From Deltaproteobacteria bacterium (GTDB lineage: Bacteria > Myxococcota_A > Polyangia > HGW-17), in assembly GCA_016937155.1 (NCBI GenBank), contig JAFGWM010000005.1:37718-101717 (forward strand): a DNA stretch of 64,000 bases. Reading direction: 5' to 3'. The notes under the pieces were generated by a model. It ran no database searches. It saw nothing but the letters and a program-made list of their open reading frames with translations, and was not told where the DNA came from. The position numbers were made by a program, and so were the translations under genes. Shown one piece after another: positions 55,348-63,474 of this stretch. Position 1 is the stretch's first letter. Every line of letters starts with the position of its first letter.

Positions 55348-56085
55348 ATGGCAGATGGAATATACACGGCATTATCAGGAGCTTTGGCAACTCAGAAAAG
55401 ACTTGATGTACTAAGTCATAATCTGGCAAATGTAAACACAGCCGGTTTCAAGGGTGAGACCATGGTTTTCAGAGAGGTTATGGCGAAAGCTGGCACAGGA
55501 AAACAGGATAAGACTTTTGTTATACCTGCCGGTATCGCAGTTAACCACAAAAGTGGGGATCTGCAGAAGTCAGAAAATCCACTGGATCTTGCTATTGAAG
55601 GCAATGGATACTTCAGTGTTAGAACGCCTGTGGGAGAAAGGCTTACCAGAAATGGAGCCTTCAGAATGAGCAGCGATGGTACTCTTGTAAACACTTCGGG
55701 GTATGTTGTTCTTGGAGTGGATAACAAACCCATAAAGACAGAACCTTCAGGAACTCTGACCGTTGGAAATGATGGAACAGTCCGAAACGGTGAAGAGGAA
55801 GTTGGAAAGCTAAAGCTGGTCTATGCCAGAAATCCTGAAAAACTGGGTAAGCAGGAGGGTCAGTATTTTATTCCTAATGCTGCAGCCCAGATTCAGCCCA
55901 GTGGTGCCGGGAATGTCCAGGTAAGCGTTTTAAGCAATTATCTGGAGATGGCGAATGTGAACCCCATTTCCGGGATGACTGATTTGATAACAGTTCAGAG
56001 ACATTTCGAACTTACAACCAAGGCGATTCAGGTTTATGAACAAATTGATTCTCTTGCAGCCAGAGAAATTGGAAGCAACAGATAG
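55348..56085 (+). CDS. flgF: Flagellar proximal rod protein FlgF
   Basis: 245 residues. N-terminal rod motif NLANVNTAGFKGE (residues about 25-40), central beta-rich domain D1 with LDLAIEGNGYFSV and RNGAFRMSSDG, and the C-terminal coiled part ending QVYEQIDSLAAREIG. It is exported by the gate encoded upstream and builds the rod with FlgG. It follows fliA after 3 nt and precedes flgG, whose ribosome-binding site (CAGGAGG) lies just after its stop. Confidence 0.9.
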   Translation: MADGIYTALSGALATQKRLDVLSHNLANVNTAGFKGETMVFREVMAKAGTGKQDKTFVIPAGIAVNHKSGDLQKSENPLDLAIEGNGYFSVRTPVGERLTRNGAFRMSSDGTLVNTSGYVVLGVDNKPIKTEPSGTLTVGNDGTVRNGEEEVGKLKLVYARNPEKLGKQEGQYFIPNAAAQIQPSGAGNVQVSVLSNYLEMANVNPISGMTDLITVQRHFELTTKAIQVYEQIDSLAAREIGSNR

Positions 56086-56101
56086 TGTTCAGGAGGATAT
56101 C

Positions 56102-56890
56102 ATGTTTAGAGCATTGACAACAGCGGCCACCGGGATGAATGTTCAGGAAAAGAAAATCAATATTATCGCGAACAATCTTGCTAACGTTAATACAGACGGG
56201 TTTAAAAAGAGCAGGGGTGATTTCCAGGATTTGATTTACACAGACGAGAAAACAGCTGGAACAGTGAATGCCAATGAGGCAAGGTTGCCCACTGGTTTAA
56301 GCGTTGGTCATGGAGCAGTCCTTGCTTCCACATCAAGACTCCATACCACCGGTGAGATTAAAAGCACCGGCGGTCCTCTGGATCTTGCTATTGAGGGACG
56401 TGGATATTTTCAGGTTCAACTTCCCACTGGAGAGATGGGATATACAAGAGCAGGTAATCTCAAGAAAAATTCTGAAGGGCAGTTGGTTACAGCTGACGGC
56501 TATCAGATTCAGCCGAATATAACAATTCCTCAGGATGCTGTTAATGTGACCATAGGAAATGATGGAACAGTAAGTGTTCTGCAGAGTGGCCAGACATCAC
56601 CTCAGGAAGTTGGAAAAATTGAACTGGCAATTTTTTCAAGTGATCAGGGTTTGAGAGCTATCGGTAAGAATATTTATCTTCCCACAGAAGCATCCGGTCA
56701 GCCTGTAACGGGTCAGCCGGGTCAGAATGGAATTGGTTCACTTCTTCAGGCTCATCTTGAGAAAGCAAATGTCAGCGTTGTTGAAGAAATGATTGAGATG
56801 ATTGTCAGCCAGAGAGCCTATGAAGTAAATTCCAAAACTATTCAGGCAGCTGATGAAATGCTCGGAAAAGTTGCCAATCTCAAACGCTGA
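56102..56890 (+). CDS. flgG: Flagellar distal rod protein FlgG
   Basis: 262 residues from ATG 56102 (GGAGG 7 nt upstream); the track start 56036 falls inside flgF. Rod signatures: NNLANVNTDGFKKSRGDFQDL, PLDLAIEGRGYFQV, and the C-terminal IVSQRAYEVNSKTIQAADEML. FlgG makes the distal rod. It is the last flagellar gene here; flgA, flgH and flgI are not in the window and the two lipoprotein genes that follow are not flagellar by sequence. Confidence 0.95.
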   Translation: MFRALTTAATGMNVQEKKINIIANNLANVNTDGFKKSRGDFQDLIYTDEKTAGTVNANEARLPTGLSVGHGAVLASTSRLHTTGEIKSTGGPLDLAIEGRGYFQVQLPTGEMGYTRAGNLKKNSEGQLVTADGYQIQPNITIPQDAVNVTIGNDGTVSVLQSGQTSPQEVGKIELAIFSSDQGLRAIGKNIYLPTEASGQPVTGQPGQNGIGSLLQAHLEKANVSVVEEMIEMIVSQRAYEVNSKTIQAADEMLGKVANLKR

Positions 56891-57014
56891 TCCTTCTAAT
56901 TCCTGCTTCAGACTTTTCTCAAAAAAATGGATATCTGCAGATGGAAATTGATTTTCCTGCGTATTACTGTAGGATCAATTTATGTCAACTTTTTAAATTT
57001 GAGGGAGATATCAC

Positions 57015-57458
57015 ATGAAACTTGAATCAGCAAAGAAGAAAAAAACATCTTATCCTGATATATACGGTTTTTCTAAAACAGTTCTGATCCCGGGAATACT
57101 GGGCACCGCGATGATTTTAGGCGGGTGTAGTTCTGGAACAGAAAAAGAGGGTAAATCAACCAGCGATTCAGTGGAAAACAAAGGAGCAACTGAAAAAAAA
57201 GTCGAAAAAATATCCGACAGGGATGGTGATGGGATTCCTGATGATAAAGATGCCTGCCCGGATCAGGCTGCAAAAAACAGTTCAAATGGCTGTCCACCAC
57301 CAAGACTGAGTGGGATAGCGAGAAGACCGGAGTTGGATGACATGCATATCATTAAGCCAAAAACTGAAAAGGATGGTATGAAGTCAGATGAAAAGAAACC
57401 GAAACCACCCATCCGCCTTAAGGGCAAACGCAAACTTCCAGTGTCTCCTGTAAAATAA
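57015..57458 (+). CDS. Twin TSP3-repeat lipoprotein (copy 1)
   Basis: 147 residues, paralogue of the next gene. A 25-residue Lys-rich segment (MKLESAKKKK...SYPDIYGF) precedes the hydrophobic stretch VLIPGILGTAMILGGC, which ends in a lipobox-like LGGC; such a long n-region is unusual for a lipoprotein. The mature part is Lys/Glu-rich with one thrombospondin type 3 calcium-binding repeat, DRDGDGIPDDKDACPD, then a Lys/Pro-rich tail. Ribosome-binding site GAGGGAG. It follows flgG after 124 nt. An envelope protein with Ca2+-binding spacer is likely; function unknown. Confidence 0.65.
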   Translation: MKLESAKKKKTSYPDIYGFSKTVLIPGILGTAMILGGCSSGTEKEGKSTSDSVENKGATEKKVEKISDRDGDGIPDDKDACPDQAAKNSSNGCPPPRLSGIARRPELDDMHIIKPKTEKDGMKSDEKKPKPPIRLKGKRKLPVSPVK

Positions 57459-57535
57459 TGTGGGTATGATTTACTGTTCACTTGGTTTCAATTATAAGTT
57501 ATTAAAGTTTTATGAATTTTTAATGGGGAATCGTT

Positions 57536-58075
57536 ATGAAGCTTGAATCATCAAAGAAAAAAGTTAGTTCCTATCCTGATATTTTCAGTTTCTCAAAAAC
57601 AGTATTTATACCTGGTGTTATTGGTACTGCCATGATTATATCAGGTTGTGGCTCCGGGACAGATAAGGATGGCAAATCCACAGTAAATCCTGTTGAGAAA
57701 AGGCATCCTGTTGAAGAAAAGGTTCCTGTTGAAGAAAAGGTTCCTGTTGAAGAAAAGCCTGATATGAAAAATTCACCACCACCACCCGCCGAAAAAATAA
57801 AAGACAGGGATGGTGATGGAGTTCCTGACGATAAAGATGCCTGTCCTGATGTTGCAGGCTCTATTAAAGACAACGGGTGTCCGCCTCCACGACCCATGGG
57901 TTCTGTAAGATCGCCAAAACACATTATTGATGGAGATGAGCTACTGATCGAACCTATTGAAAAATCAGGCATGAAAAAGGTTCCTGAAAAGAAAATTATA
58001 CGACTTGGTGGTAGACGTCGTGCACCAATGCCCCCTTTAAATGATATGTCCGGTAACGAACCAATTCATTTTTAA
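57536..58075 (+). CDS. Twin TSP3-repeat lipoprotein (copy 2)
   Basis: 179 residues, similar to copy 1 over its length: the same n-region (MKLESSKKKVSSYPDIFSF), the same VFIPGVIGTAMIISGC, and a TSP3 repeat DRDGDGVPDDKDACPD followed by GCPPPRPMGS. It differs by an inserted acidic triplicate VEEKVPVEEKVPVEEK and by a changed C-terminus. The genes lie 77 nt apart in the same direction, so they arose by tandem duplication and diverged. No other member of the family is in the window. Confidence 0.65.
   Translation: MKLESSKKKVSSYPDIFSFSKTVFIPGVIGTAMIISGCGSGTDKDGKSTVNPVEKRHPVEEKVPVEEKVPVEEKPDMKNSPPPPAEKIKDRDGDGVPDDKDACPDVAGSIKDNGCPPPRPMGSVRSPKHIIDGDELLIEPIEKSGMKKVPEKKIIRLGGRRRAPMPPLNDMSGNEPIHF
57712..57757 (+). 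repeat. Triplicated 18-nt unit GTTGAAGAAAAGGTTCCT
   Basis: Three tandem copies (the last partial) inside the second TSP3 lipoprotein gene encode VEEKVP repeats. The pattern suggests recent slipped duplication; copy 1 of the gene does not have it. Confidence 0.75.
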
Positions 58076-58169
58076 TTACACCCGAGATTTAGTCTTTTCT
58101 GTTGCCTGAATAAGGATGATCACGTTATAAATTCCGCAGTGAACTTTTATCAATGAGAGGAGATGCCGA

Positions 58170-59369
58170 ATGTTTGGAAATATGAAAGAAATACTTGCGA
58201 ATGAACTGGAGTCCATAAAAAATGCAGGGCTTTTCAAATCTGAAAGAATTGTGATTTCGCCACAGAGTTCTAAAATAATGGTTAAAAACAGGACCAGCCC
58301 TGTTATAAATATGTGTGCCAATAATTATCTTGGATTGGCTAATGATCCCCGGCTTGTTGAGGCTGCTGAGAAATCCCTTAAAAAATATGCATTTGGAATG
58401 TCAAGTGTCAGGTTTATTGTTGGAACTCTTGATGTTCATAAGGAGCTTGAAGCAAAGCTGGCTTCATTTCTGGGAAAACAGGATGCAATCCTATATTCCA
58501 GTTGTTTTGATGCAAATGGTGGTTTGTTTGAAACTCTCCTAGGTCCTGAAGATGCAATAATCAGTGATCAACTGAATCATGCCTCAATAATAGATGGTGT
58601 AAGGCTTTGCAAGGCAAAAAGATTCAGATATAAAAACAATGATATGGAAGATCTTGAACAGCAGTTGAAGGACGCTGACAATCAAAACGCCAGAATAAAA
58701 ATGATTGCCACCGATGGTGTTTTTTCAATGGATGGAATTATTGCAGATCTCAAGGGCGTGTGTGATTTAGCTGAGAAATATGGTGCCCTGGTAATGGTTG
58801 ATGATTCCCATGCAACGGGTTTCACCGGTGCAAGAGGACGTGGAACTCATGAGTACAATGATGTAATGAACAGAGTGGATGTTATTACTTCTACTCTGGG
58901 GAAGGCTATGGGAGGAGCCAGTGGTGGTTTCACCGCATCTCATAAGGAAATAGTTGATATTCTGAGGCAAAGATCCAGGCCATACCTTTTTTCAAATACT
59001 CTAGCGCCTGTAATTGCCTCAACAACATTAAAAGTTCTTGAGATACTCGAAGAATCTACAGAGCTCAGGGATAAACTGGAAGATAATCAGAAATTCTTCA
59101 GGACAGAAATGCAGAATTTAGGTTTTAATCTGGCGGGTAAAGACCATCCGATAATTCCTGTAATGCTTGGAGATGCAAAATTAGCTTCAATGATGGCTGA
59201 TGATCTCCTTGAGGAGGGGATTTATGCAATTGGTTTTTCTTTCCCGGTGGTTCCAAAGGAGAAAGCAAGAATAAGAACTCAGATAAGTGCTGTTCACTCC
59301 AGAGATCAACTTGAACAGGCAGTGGCTGCTTTTGAAAAAGTTGGTAGAAAACATGGCATCATTTCCTGA
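58170..59369 (+). CDS. kbl: Glycine C-acetyltransferase (2-amino-3-ketobutyrate CoA ligase)
   Basis: PLP-dependent alpha-oxoamine synthase, 399 residues, converting 2-amino-3-oxobutanoate and CoA to glycine and acetyl-CoA in threonine breakdown. Evidence: [46 protein letters not shown] (pyridoxal-binding Asp and His) and the Schiff-base Lys in STLGKAMGG. The family also includes serine palmitoyltransferase and 8-amino-7-oxononanoate synthase; the [10 protein letters not shown] segment and overall length favour Kbl. Threonine dehydrogenase (tdh) is not adjacent. Ribosome-binding site GAGGAGATG. Confidence 0.9.
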   Translation: MFGNMKEILANELESIKNAGLFKSERIVISPQSSKIMVKNRTSPVINMCANNYLGLANDPRLVEAAEKSLKKYAFGMSSVRFIVGTLDVHKELEAKLASFLGKQDAILYSSCFDANGGLFETLLGPEDAIISDQLNHASIIDGVRLCKAKRFRYKNNDMEDLEQQLKDADNQNARIKMIATDGVFSMDGIIADLKGVCDLAEKYGALVMVDDSHATGFTGARGRGTHEYNDVMNRVDVITSTLGKAMGGASGGFTASHKEIVDILRQRSRPYLFSNTLAPVIASTTLKVLEILEESTELRDKLEDNQKFFRTEMQNLGFNLAGKDHPIIPVMLGDAKLASMMADDLLEEGIYAIGFSFPVVPKEKARIRTQISAVHSRDQLEQAVAAFEKVGRKHGIIS

Positions 59370-59457
59370 TATTTTTCAGATTTATTAGTTACTCAATATT
59401 TTCTGAAGAACGCATCTTTCATTAATAAGTCTGGTCTCACAAAAAACCGGCATTTTC

Positions 59458-60171
59458 TTAAAAGTAATCTATAATTTTAAAGAATTTCAGCCCTCTTTCA
59501 GAACATTTCATTACAACAGGATATATTTTTATTCCTGCTGAAAATGCATGCTGCAGCATTTTTGCATATTCAGGGTGTATTGATGCTGCTCCGGTAAATT
59601 TTTCAGCATCCTGACGTTGAATAAGGAACAGCATGGCGCTGATATGACCTGATTCTCTGAGTTTTATTAATTCCTTGAGATGTTTAACTGCTCTGGTTGA
59701 AGGGGCATCAGGGAATAGGGCAACTGAATTTTCCACCAGAGTAACATTTTTTACTTCAATGAAAATTTCGGTTCCAGAGATTTTACCATGAATGTCAATA
59801 CGGCTATTTCCTGTTCTAACTTCTCTTTTAATTTCTTCCATAGACGACAATTCCGGTAATAAACCACTTTTTATTAAATCCACAGCGATTGAATTTGCCT
59901 TTATTGTATCAATTCCGCACCAGATGCTTCCCGATTTTATGGCGATAAATGACAAGGGATATTTTCTTGCTGGATTTTCAGTGTCATAGCATAGGCACTC
60001 ATTTCCTTCAGAAAGGAGTCCTTTCATTGAGCCGGTATTGGGAGAATGAACAAGAAATCTATTCTTATTAGCGTCTTCAACTTCACTTATGAATCTGTTT
60101 AATCTTCTAATATAATAGAACTTTTTAGTATTGTCAGGGAAGTTGAAATAAAAATTTTCAAGAAGTTTCAT
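59458..60171 (-). CDS. sfsA: SfsA-family protein
   Basis: 237 residues of the SfsA family (sugar fermentation stimulation protein, a nuclease-fold DNA-binding protein). Family marks: the N-terminal RRLNRFISEV, HSPNTGSMKGL, IFIEVKNVTL and FPDAPSTRAVKHLKELI; the conserved E-V-K triad with upstream Asp resembles a PD-(D/E)XK core, as described for SfsA. Its cellular role is unsettled. It is divergent from the CpoB-like gene across only about 50 nt. Confidence 0.9.
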   Translation of the reverse strand: MKLLENFYFNFPDNTKKFYYIRRLNRFISEVEDANKNRFLVHSPNTGSMKGLLSEGNECLCYDTENPARKYPLSFIAIKSGSIWCGIDTIKANSIAVDLIKSGLLPELSSMEEIKREVRTGNSRIDIHGKISGTEIFIEVKNVTLVENSVALFPDAPSTRAVKHLKELIKLRESGHISAMLFLIQRQDAEKFTGAASIHPEYAKMLQHAFSAGIKIYPVVMKCSERGLKFFKIIDYF

Positions 60172-60222
60172 TTTTTTTGCGCCTTATGTAAGTATGTGGT
60201 ATACATTGTGGTGAGGTGTAGT

Positions 60223-61197
60223 ATGAGTATGTCAAAGTTCATGATTAGCGTCCTTCTAGGTGCAAGCATGTTTACTTCAATTTCCTGTTATGGTGGCCTG
60301 AACAACAGTGATCTTGAAAAGTTAAATGCAATAAAAATTAAACAGCAGGAAATTGCAAAGGAATTATCCGAGATAAAAAATAGAATTGTAGTTCTTGAAA
60401 GTACAGGAATTAGGAAAAAATCTAAAAATATCAATGAAGACAAAGTTGATGAACCCGAAAATCTGCCCAAGACCAGATTGAAGCCTGAAAAAGTATCTTT
60501 TGTTTCCAGAGACGGAGATTTGGAAGAGACACTTGTTGTTATGAACGAAAGAAGGAATACTTCCAAAAACAGAGTGAAACTAGTACTTAGAAGTGAAAAT
60601 TACCAGGCTGATTCCAATCCGTCTGGTGGGGGTTATCGTAATCATGATGGAACAATAAATCCACATTATATTCCGGTGGTAAAAGGAAATAAAGTACTAA
60701 GACTTGGACAGTTTCACGAGATGAAGGAACCGTCTCATAGTCGTGGACATCTCAATCGTAATGTCAAAAGAACCGTACGAAAAACAAAATACAATGGTGA
60801 TTCAGGGACTGATTATGGTGTTGATGGTGACAGGTTTCTCTATCGTCAGGGTATGAAATGGTATAAATCAGGACGATATGATCTGGCATTGATCGATTTT
60901 TCCAAACTGGAAAGAAAATTTCCGGATAGTCCCTACGTGGATAACGCACTTTTCTGGCAGGGTGAATGTTATTTCCGAAAGGGAAAATTTCAGATCGCAA
61001 TAAATTTTTACAGTAAGGTGGTTAAAAGGTACAAAAGAGGAAATAAGGTGCCTGACGCCATATTTAAAATGGGAATAAGTTATTACTCCATGGGAAATAA
61101 AGGTAAGGGCAGGAAATTAGTTTCCAAATTAATAGAGATGTATCCAAACAGTGAAGTTGCCAAAAGGGCATCGCTGTGGTTGAAAAAGGTGAGGTGA
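60223..61197 (+). CDS. CpoB/YbgF-like TPR lipoprotein
   Basis: 324 residues from ATG 60223, which follows GAGGTG. The signal peptide (MSMSKFMISVLLGASMFTSISC) ends in lipobox SISC. A short coiled coil (DLEKLNAIKIKQQEIAKEL) follows, then a basic disordered region, and finally tetratricopeptide repeats (RQGMKWYKSGRYDLALIDFSKLERKFP, GKFQIAINFYSKVV) as in CpoB/YbgF of the Tol-Pal system. CpoB coordinates wall synthesis with outer-membrane constriction; no tol genes are nearby, and the neighbour is a LysM protein, so the exact role is inferred. Confidence 0.75.
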   Translation: MSMSKFMISVLLGASMFTSISCYGGLNNSDLEKLNAIKIKQQEIAKELSEIKNRIVVLESTGIRKKSKNINEDKVDEPENLPKTRLKPEKVSFVSRDGDLEETLVVMNERRNTSKNRVKLVLRSENYQADSNPSGGGYRNHDGTINPHYIPVVKGNKVLRLGQFHEMKEPSHSRGHLNRNVKRTVRKTKYNGDSGTDYGVDGDRFLYRQGMKWYKSGRYDLALIDFSKLERKFPDSPYVDNALFWQGECYFRKGKFQIAINFYSKVVKRYKRGNKVPDAIFKMGISYYSMGNKGKGRKLVSKLIEMYPNSEVAKRASLWLKKVR

Positions 61198-61201
61198 CAT
61201 T

Positions 61202-62422
61202 GTGTTAACGGGTATTTTAATTATTAAATTTATTGTTTTAGGACAGACTGTTCCCGGAACTTATCCTCCCGTCCAGCAGAAATACTGGGCTCCGGTACAG
61301 CGCGGTACATCTAATGATCCCGGGTCTGGAAAAGAAAACCCTGTAAAATTAAGGAGGGAAAAGAGGACTGAAAAAAGTAATGAGACTTCGGGAATGGACA
61401 CAATTTCAGATAGTGGTGTTGTCAAATGGGTTGGAAATAAGACAATACATAATGTCACAAAAGGTGAAACGCTATGGAATCTGTCCGCAAAATACTTTGG
61501 AGATCCTTGGTACTGGCCGAGAATCTGGTCTTGGAATCCTCATATCACTAATCCTCACTGGCTTTTTCCCGGAACTAGAGTTTTTCTCTCTAAAAATGCC
61601 GCCAGAGTGAACCTGAAAACTTCAGTTGACCAGAGTGATGATGGATTTTCAGGATTATCCTTTGACAAGAATACTGTAACAATACGTAAACAGGCATGGA
61701 TAGAAGAAAATGAAATTGAGAATGCTAACATTGTTATTGGAAGCCCTGAGGAAAAAACACTTCTATCCAGTGGAGATCTTATCTATTTAAAACTTGGTAA
61801 GAAACAGCCTGCTATTGGTGAGATAATGACTATTTTTCGTATGGAAAAGAAGGTTGTGGACCCTGAAACTAAAAAATCTCTGGGTCAGGTCGTAAAGATC
61901 CTGGGAGAAGTGATAATAAAGGAAATACGGCCGAAAAACTATGCTATTGGCCGGATAAGCAGCGTGTTGGATACGATAAAAAGAAATGATCTGGTTTATC
62001 CTTTAAAGAGAAGGTACTCTAACGTAAGACCACTTGATCCACCCGTGGGTAAAGAGTATATAAAAACAGGGAAGATTCTGTATTCTCTGAAAACAAGAGA
62101 GATGCTTAGTTCTGGAAATATTGTGGTGATGAATCTGGGCAAGAGAGACAAGGTTAAAAAGGGTCATAAAATAAAAATAATTCATCAGGGCGATGGCCTT
62201 TTCTCTAACCTTCATCCCCTGGATCCAGAATACAGGGTTGACAGTCGGTTCCCAATCGAAAAAAAAGGAGAGATCGTAGTTTTCCATGTTGGGGAAAAAT
62301 ACTCTTTGGGAATAATTATTAAAACTTTCGTGCCGGTTAGAATTAATGATACAGTTGTATTCGGAGAGTATCCTGATAAATATAAAGAAAGCTCCGAAAA
62401 GAAAAAAGTACTCCAGAAATAG
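61202..62422 (+). CDS. Secreted LysM-domain protein
   Basis: 406 residues. The start is GTG 61202 after GAGGTG, 4 nt after the CpoB-like stop. A short hydrophobic signal (VLTGILIIKFIVLGQT) is followed by a Pro/Gln-rich segment and one LysM peptidoglycan-binding domain: HNVTKGETLWNLSAKYFGDP with NPHITNPHWLFPGT. The remaining 270 residues form repeated beta-strand pairs, such as IGEIMTIFRMEKKV and KVKKGHKIKIIHQG, of a type often found after LysM in delta-lineage proteins. Coupled to the CpoB-like gene, it probably binds or organises the wall. Confidence 0.82.
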   Translation: MLTGILIIKFIVLGQTVPGTYPPVQQKYWAPVQRGTSNDPGSGKENPVKLRREKRTEKSNETSGMDTISDSGVVKWVGNKTIHNVTKGETLWNLSAKYFGDPWYWPRIWSWNPHITNPHWLFPGTRVFLSKNAARVNLKTSVDQSDDGFSGLSFDKNTVTIRKQAWIEENEIENANIVIGSPEEKTLLSSGDLIYLKLGKKQPAIGEIMTIFRMEKKVVDPETKKSLGQVVKILGEVIIKEIRPKNYAIGRISSVLDTIKRNDLVYPLKRRYSNVRPLDPPVGKEYIKTGKILYSLKTREMLSSGNIVVMNLGKRDKVKKGHKIKIIHQGDGLFSNLHPLDPEYRVDSRFPIEKKGEIVVFHVGEKYSLGIIIKTFVPVRINDTVVFGEYPDKYKESSEKKKVLQK

Positions 62423-62475
62423 ACCTCCTTCTTATATTTTTAATATCTCTATACCTAATAAAATATAAAAGGTTT

Positions 62476-62630
62476 CCAGTACCATTCAGGAAAAAGATCC
62501 TGGAGTAAGGAATATACTGGGTTCTTATTTCTTGACATGCAGTAATATAATTATAACATCTTCACCTAGTTAACACTTACCCAGTTTATAGATACTGGTG
62601 CGGGCAGAAAAATAGACCAGCTTTCCTGGT
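62476..62630 (+). promoter_or_regulatory. Leader with three CCAG/CTGG inverted repeats and a promoter
   Basis: Upstream of the zinc-ribbon/FHA gene: (a) nested CCAGTA...CAGGA-N6-TCCTG...TACTGG (62476-62520); (b) CCAGT-N8-ACTGG (62581-62598); (c) ACCAG-CTTTC-CTGGT (62616-62630), next to the GGAGG ribosome-binding site. Between (a) and (b), TTGACA (62532) lies 16 nt before TAACAT, a plausible promoter. Repeats b and c would be within the transcript. Confidence 0.4.
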
Positions 62631-62648
62631 TTGCAGGAGGTGAATTTT

Positions 62649-63437
62649 ATGAGTGGACAGAAACTATGCCCCCAATGCAATACTCCCATAGCTCCGGGGT
62701 TCAAGTTCTGCGGGAATTGTGGCTTTAATATAGGGGATGCTGAACCGGCTCAACCTAAAGCAAAAACCATGTATTTCGGAGCTTTTCAGGTGCCTGGGAG
62801 AGCTAGACTTGTATTGATAAAAGGTAGTGGTCAGGATGGTACCACATACTATCTTACGGGTCAGGAACACATAATAGGTCGTACAGAAGGACAGATTCGC
62901 AGTGAACAGCCTGATCCTCTTCTAAGCCCAAGACATGCCAATTTTTATTATGAAGATGGTAATCTGTTTGTGAAAGATGAAAATTCAACTAACGGTGTCT
63001 TTGTAAGAATAAAAGGCAGCATAAATATTGAGCCAGGCGATGTATTTATGATTGGAAGAATGCTTTTCAGGTTGGACCTGCCTTCTGATTACAACGAGCA
63101 GGTTGCTGAATCTGATGGAACATACTTCTATTTTACTCCACATCTTCCGGCTGCATTTTTACTCACCAGAATTCTTCAGGGGGGTATAGATGGTGATGTC
63201 TATAGAGCGGAGCAGGATGTGATAACCCTTGGCAGAGAGGGCAATACGAAAGATTTCCCTTCAGAACCTTTCATTTCAGGAAGCCACGCCAGGATTAATT
63301 ATTCCAGTGATGGTTTTACTCTGACTGATATGGATTCCCGCAATGGGACTTTCTACAGAATTAAAGACAGGAAAATGCTTACTCACGGAGATTTCGTTTT
63401 CATGGGTACCCAGCTTTTTAGAGTGGAAATAACCTGA
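62649..63437 (+). CDS. Zinc-ribbon protein with two FHA domains
   Basis: 262 residues from ATG 62649 (GGAGG 8 nt upstream); the track's TTG start precedes the ribosome-binding site. The N-terminus is a zinc ribbon (CPQCNTPI...FCGNCG). Two FHA domains follow: the first with IIGRTEGQI, LSPRHANFYY and NSTNGVFV; the second with TLGREGNT, ISGSHARINY and SRNGTFYRI. FHA domains bind phosphothreonine, so a role in a kinase pathway is likely; no kinase is in the window. The sister protein encoded next starts with a similar zinc ribbon. Confidence 0.85.
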   Translation: MSGQKLCPQCNTPIAPGFKFCGNCGFNIGDAEPAQPKAKTMYFGAFQVPGRARLVLIKGSGQDGTTYYLTGQEHIIGRTEGQIRSEQPDPLLSPRHANFYYEDGNLFVKDENSTNGVFVRIKGSINIEPGDVFMIGRMLFRLDLPSDYNEQVAESDGTYFYFTPHLPAAFLLTRILQGGIDGDVYRAEQDVITLGREGNTKDFPSEPFISGSHARINYSSDGFTLTDMDSRNGTFYRIKDRKMLTHGDFVFMGTQLFRVEIT

Positions 63438-63474
63438 TCCCGGTTGTATCCGGTTACATATAAGGAGATAAACT

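Noticed and set aside
57500-57535. Sigma-28 promoter upstream of the second TSP3 lipoprotein
   Set aside because: TAAAGTTT is present, but the expected GCCGATAA position reads AATGGGGA.
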